DNA from: Massospora cicadina
Lineage: Eukaryota; Entomophthoromycota; Entomophthoromycetes; Entomophthorales; Entomophthoraceae
Assembly (NCBI GenBank): GCA_022478985.1
Contig: JAKSZP010006606.1
Span: 225,828 to 289,827 of the forward strand
Length of the DNA stretch: 64,000 nucleotides
Direction: 5' to 3'
The notes below the pieces were generated by a model. That model was given only the letters and a program-made list of their open reading frames with translations. It had not been told where the DNA came from and did no database searches. Every line of letters begins with the position of its first letter. Position 1 is the stretch's first letter. The position numbers and the translations under genes are program-made. Below are positions 59,600 to 64,000 of the stretch, piece after piece.

Positions 59600-60600
59600 G
59601 CATATAAGTTGTTGGGCATGGAGGCCTGAGAAAAGCAACTGACCATATTCGCCAGTATTACTACTAGGAGCCTATGGACTATGATGTGGCTGATTATCTG
59701 AAATGTTGTGTGGAGCGCAAATTACATAAGCCACATAAGAATACCACCGGATATCAACTGGTCCACCCTGGATTTGCTTGGTATACAGTGTACTTCGATG
59801 TATTAAAGCCACTTATTATGAGTACTGGGTGAGTCAAGTATACCTTAGTTGCAATTGACTATCTAACTAGATGGTTTGAAATTAAGTCACTATCTAAAGT
59901 AGACACTACAAGTACCACACAATTTAATTTGTATCAAGTCATTTATCAGCATGGATGCCCACAAATCTTGCTGAGCAATAACAGAACGAATTTCATGTCT
60001 CATGTGATTCCAAGGTTGAATGGAATAATAGGAAACAGAGGAGTCAAATCAGTTACATATCAGCTAGAAACGGACGGACTGGTAGAAAGAGTGAATGGAA
60101 CGCTGGCTTAAACACTATATTGATTGCAGGAAAACTTCTGCATGGGGAACCTGCCTAATTTTGATAACATTCGACTACAACATCAGCCACCATATGGCAA
60201 TGGGAAAAACACCGTTCAAATTGTTATAAAGGCAAAGGGCTACGTTACTGCCAATTTTATATTTGGCTGTCAAATCAACATTGGGATGAGTGCTGATCAG
60301 TACCTACTCATATTATCGAATTTCTGATTGAAATGCAATCATAAAGCATTTGATATGACCTTGAAGCAAAAAACAAGGCCAAGATGCTGGATGACAAGAA
60401 CCAACCAGTGCTAAGCAAATACCATGTAGGTGATAGGATCCTATTGTGATATGCATGGCTTTGGGAGAACTAACACGTTTGATGCGCTGTGGTCAAGTCT
60501 GTTTGAAATTATACCCAAGTTGGTGAGGATGCCTATACATCAAGAACCTTAGAGATGGAAGAATAGTAAACCAGGTCCATGAAAAATATTTAAAGCATTG
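59600..60600 (+). pseudogene. Ty3/Gypsy integrase, inactivated
   Basis: Zinc segment VVGHGGLRKATDHIRQYYY with CCVERK (second Cys pair damaged). Core has YFDVLKPL (first Asp), LVAIDYLTRWFEIKSL, then ILLSNNRTNF at 59971-59990, where the usual SDNGTNF has Asp to Asn and Gly to Arg, and LVERVNGTLA with the Glu intact (60090-60110). A degraded C-terminal GPY/F-like part follows near 60500. Confidence 0.8.
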
Positions 60601-61046
60601 GATCCAAGAATAAACGATGGAAGTGTTCCCAAAGGACTGCTGAACCATTATAATAGTTATGTACTAATGTTTTGTTTAAGTCCTAAAAAGCTCGCTTAAC
60701 CAAAATATATGGTTAAGTCTTAAAGATAAGACCTCATAACCATGGAAACTGGTAGGTCAAAGTACACCTAGGAACTAGATTGGTATATAATAAAATTTGG
60801 GCCGCTGAACTGAGTATAGGACAAGTCCCAAAAAATAATACGAAAAACATAAAAAATTGATAAAATTTGTAAAAAAAGAGAAAGGAAAAAATGAAAGATA
60901 AGAGAATATATGTTTTATATTTTTTTATTCATTATACTCACCTTGGGGATAATTCCTCCTATGACGACTCTTAGGGGAGGGAGGTTTTGTGATAGTAGGA
61001 GTGAAAAAGCCATCGAAAATAACTTGAGAGCAATCATTAGCATGGG

Positions 61047-61586
61047 CTAAAACCACCCAAAGTTAATTCTTTTAGCAGAAGCTGAGCCTTGTGAGAACGT
61101 GACCAGGGGAAGATGAATCAAAAAGTTGGTACTGGCAAAATGCAATACTTTGGCTTGGGGATGAAAACAGCAGAAAAGAAAGAGGTAATTGGCAAATAAC
61201 CCCAAATAACCCCAATATGGCACCAGTGCTGGAAGATTAGCCTTGGGTTCTCGCTGGCTGGCTTTATTAGGCATTGGAAATGTGGACCAGTATGGTGCAA
61301 GGGATACTGGAATTTGGTTGCCAAACCATGTCTCTAACATACTCATTAGGGTGAGATATTGATGTGAAGCGCCAGAGATGAGATGGTCGTGCATCAAGTG
61401 AACAGCATCCTGAAGGTGATGGCTACAAGCTTTCTGGAACTGGAAGCAAAAATAATGATAGAAGTTGGGGAGACCAATAGCTTTGTGGAACAACTGTGAA
61501 GAATTTGTCCAGTAAAACAAAGGGCGCAGACTGCAACATCTTGATCTAATATTCTTATGAGATCGCCAGTGCAAGGGCCTCACCAA
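61047..61586 (-). pseudogene. Unrecognised open frame, possible relative of the 21-kb remnant
   Basis: A 179-codon minus-strand frame with LPNFYHYFCFQFQKACSHHLQ and YLTLMSMLETWF. Block order (Trp, Asn-Phe, HHLQ, L-x-S, x-ET) parallels 21178-21579, suggesting a repeat family protein. No known domain recognised. Upstream (61590-62000) there are shorter protein-like minus-strand frames that may belong to it. Confidence 0.35.
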
Positions 61587-61599
61587 GGGTCTCAGTTAT

Positions 61600-62380
61600 T
61601 CTGCTTTTAATTCTGCATATGGTAGCTTGAAGTGTTCATGATTTACAATAGTTAATTCAGTCAAAAGTACCGCTGGCTTATTATATTGGCCTAGCTGAAA
61701 TAGAAACAATGGAAGCAAATCGGAGCTTGTACAATACAACTGACTTTTTATTGGAAGGCATTGCTTCAGTAGGATTGACAAATATTATGGGATTGGCTGA
61801 GAATGGAGCCAAATATAGAAAATTGTCAAAGTTAATTTGGGAACAGGTGGAAGAGAAAAAATTAGCCACGATTTGTTTGAGATGGTAGCTACTCTAATTT
61901 CATTAAAATTGAATACTGTTTCCTGTAGTTCAACATAAGAAATACCCACATTTGATAAACCTAAACTATGGGTCCTGGTGGGGCGATACATGAATTTCTT
62001 TGGGTGGAATGACTCACCGATTGGAAGAGGTGGGCATCTTCAGCAGAAAGGTTGTCCATATACTTCTGGTACTGACAGTTTTGAATTTGACATATGATAT
62101 TGGAAAGCTGGAGGATGTTAGACTTTCTATAATTTTCCACATTATCACCTTGGTATAGATTAAGCTCTAGTTATACTAATATTGGTACAATTAATTTCCA
62201 ATTTATAAATTAATTTCTCAAAAGCAAAGAGAATACAAGAATGATAGGAGCAAAAAGATTTTCAAAAATATATAATAAGAACAAGCACTGAATCATTTTA
62301 TTTTTTCCAGGTAACTTTCTTTCTAATAACAATAACTTTAGTTACTACGATTCAATTCGAACAGCAAATTTGGAAAATCA
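61600..62380. other. Unassigned sequence before LINE copy 2
   Basis: Short broken frames only; the right end should include the LINE 5' UTR. Confidence 0.4.
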
Positions 62381-62392
62381 CACACAGGAAAG

Positions 62393-63816
62393 ATGGGCGA
62401 CTTTATCAATAAAAATAATACAACATGGGCGAGCATCGCGGCGAGTGGTGCACTTAACGGTGCAACTAAGGGCAAGAAACGCCCTGGAGGGGGACCAGGA
62501 ACCCAATCCACAAAGAAATCACAAACTCAGACACCGTCAGGGCTTATGGTATTCACTGTAAAGCACGCGCAATATATGTACATTCAGTTCAACCAACACT
62601 TATCAAAGGTGGAACATGGGATCAGACTCTTTCTTGGGGATGAGTCACTGACCCTGTGGGAGAAAACATGTGAGGCACAGCCCTCACTTTTCCCTCATGC
62701 GGTGTATGTAGCCACCAACAACATGGGCTGTGGCTGGATTGATATTAGTTTCAAAACAGCCAATGAAGCTGATGCCACAGCAAAAGTCTGTGTGGAAATT
62801 GCCCTCCCCGAGGGCAAAAAAAATTGTGCACACCGCGTGCACCAGATGGAACAAAGCAAAAACTTTGGCCATCTCTTTCAACTCGCTCCCCACCAACATC
62901 CATCATAAGGTAATTGAGGAGGAGCTCCAAAAAGGTCTCATGGCCTACAGAGAAATTCAGCAACTCAAATTACAGCAATTTCGCCTGATGCCCAACCTGT
63001 GCATGGGCAAAGCTATCGCTGTAATCAATACCTTCCCAGAAGTGGAAGAGGACTTATCCAGAATTCCCGCACAGCAGAATTTCACTTTGAAGATGGGGGC
63101 CAGTCAGCCACGTTCTGAGTTACGCCAGAACATGCACTGCCCATTTGCAACCACTATGGCTCACTGGGCCACAAGGAACACACATGCCCTGTGAAAGAGG
63201 GTTTAATGGAAAATGACTACTGTGAGGAAGCAATGGACGAAGATAATGAAAACTTCGCCAAAATGACTGATGGTCACCACACATTCGCTGGGGTGAAGAT
63301 GGACTATACTCCATTGTGGACCCAGTTACAAGCAAACAACGTAAAGTGGCACAAAGAGCCCGCAAGCAAGCAGCGGCCAAAGCGGTGGCACATGCAGAGT
63401 CCGCCATTAACCCCAGACAAATTTGGGAGGATAATTCATATATTCACTGAACCAACCAATCAGAACAATATGCCCAGGTCGAAAATTTTCACAGTAACCT
63501 GACTGAGTCACAAAGCGACATCAGTCATGCACATATTGAGGAACAATGCAACTGCAATTTGGGCGAAAATGCGGTGCATAAATCACTAAAGTCAAACCTC
63601 AAAAATACAAAATCCAACCAACAATCCGCATCAAATCAACATGAGACTCGTGCAGGAAAAGTTGACGCAAATGCAAAAAGCTGCAATCCCATTGAATCAT
63701 TGGGTCAGATCAAGGGAACCAACGATGGCAGTGAAAGAGTTGGAGTACAGACACGGAGCATGGCCAAAATGAGCCATGGTGGGATAGGGCCAGAGGGCCC
63801 TCCCAACCACTCCTGA
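62393..63816 (+). pseudogene. LINE ORF1, frameshifted, knuckle Cys lost
   Basis: Starts at ATG with MGDFINKNNTTWASIAASG and a basic N-terminus (KGKKRPGGG). RRM-like GWIDISFKTANEADATAKV is followed by a frameshift near 62820; ISFNSLPTNIHHKVIEEELQ and KGLMAYREIQQLKLQ continue in the next frame to about 63110. The zinc knuckle reads CNHYGSLGHKEHTC: the second Cys is Tyr (about 63148). An acidic segment CEEAMDEDNENFAK follows and the C-terminus ends GPEGPPNHS. Confidence 0.8.
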
Positions 63817-63846
63817 GGCGCCGCAGGCACCTCAGTGTCAATAGGG

Positions 63847-64000
63847 ATGCTAAAAATCGCGGGAGCCAGGGCTCATACATCCCAAGCCAAAAAGCTGGCA
63901 TTCCTGCAAAAACCTCTTGTAGACATCTTGCCCATTTAAGAAACCCACTGTCTACAAGGGGAAGAAGAATCCTGGTCAACCAGGGTAACAAAAAATTTTA
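63847..64000 (+). pseudogene. LINE ORF2 start: AP endonuclease (partial)
   Basis: ATG at 63847 opens MLKIAGARAHTSQAKK, then VDILPI, a stop where the other copy has Gln, and ETHCLQG, the endonuclease QETH motif. Truncated by the window end. Confidence 0.75.

Larger units (their letters stand above)
55400..60700 (+). mobile_element. Ty3/Gypsy LTR retrotransposon, inactive, LTRs not identified
   Basis: Plus-strand order gag (with zinc knuckle), protease remnant, dUTPase-like domain, RT, RNase H, integrase. The polypurine-like AGGGGAGGGAGG near 60972 could mark a 3' LTR but no repeat partner was found. Boundaries are approximate. Confidence 0.8.
62393..64000 (+). mobile_element. LINE copy 2, 5' half, runs off window
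   Basis: Same family as the 30.9-35.9 kb LINE: homologous ORF1, identical ORF1-ORF2 spacing of 30 nt, homologous endonuclease start. It carries the N-terminal ORF1 part missing from the other copy. Confidence 0.85.

Noticed and set aside
63775..63795. CCATGGTGGGATA shared by LINE copy 2 and the half-LINE at 49614
   Set aside because: Located at different functional positions (inside ORF1 versus ORF1 end) and too short; treated as chance.
1..64000. CRISPR arrays, tRNA or rRNA genes
   Set aside because: No regularly spaced repeats or recognisable RNA gene sequences were seen on either strand.

Overview
This looks like AT-rich nuclear DNA from a eukaryote with a large, repeat-filled genome, most likely a fungus. 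The fungal call rests on the only recognisable host gene (26.2-28.4 kb). It encodes an NVJ2/TEX2-type lipid-transfer protein that starts directly at its membrane segment, as in the fungal form, and has one short intron. An early-diverging, insect-associated lineage such as Entomophthorales would fit the transposon content, but that is a guess. Nothing bacterial is present: no operons, CRISPR arrays, or tRNA/rRNA genes were recognised.

Layout. 1-3.8 kb: 3' part of a decayed Ty3/Gypsy element (+). 4.3-6.2 kb: an ORF1-only 'half-LINE' (+). 6.37-8.80 kb: a TIR DNA transposon with a decayed metazoan-type ORF (+). 8.8-12.8 kb: AT-rich, no genes. 12.85-20.02 kb: a complete but dead Ty3/Gypsy element (-) with both LTRs. 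21.2-22.6 kb: an unrecognised repeat-like coding remnant (-). 22.6-26.2 kb: AT-rich. 26.24-28.35 kb: the NVJ2-like gene (+). 28.4-30.9 kb: AT-rich. 30.87-35.9 kb: a LINE (-), 5' truncated. 36.2-38.2 kb: AT-rich. 38.6-43.7 kb: Ty3/Gypsy element (-). 44.4-46.9 kb: gag-protease remnant of a different Ty3/Gypsy lineage (-). 47.9-49.8 kb: second half-LINE (+). 51.7-52.3 kb: decayed unrecognised coding sequence (+). 52.92-54.72 kb: non-autonomous LTR element with paired 0.65-kb LTRs. 55.4-60.7 kb: Ty3/Gypsy element (+). 61.0-61.6 kb: possible relative of the 21-kb remnant (-). 62.39-64.0 kb: 5' half of a second LINE copy (+), running off the window.

Main themes. (1) Four Ty3/Gypsy elements carry a degenerate dUTPase-like domain between protease and reverse transcriptase. 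(2) Their catalytic residues are lost repeatedly by changes of the kind expected from CpG deamination (Asp to Asn, Glu to Lys, Thr to Met). (3) The half-LINEs share both a homologous ORF1 protein and the 3' tail with the full LINE, which suggests they are mobilised by its reverse transcriptase. (4) The LINE separates ORF1 and ORF2 by a conserved 30-nt spacer in both copies. (5) The single host gene is interrupted by apparent one-base homopolymer indels, so some frameshifts in this window may be assembly errors.
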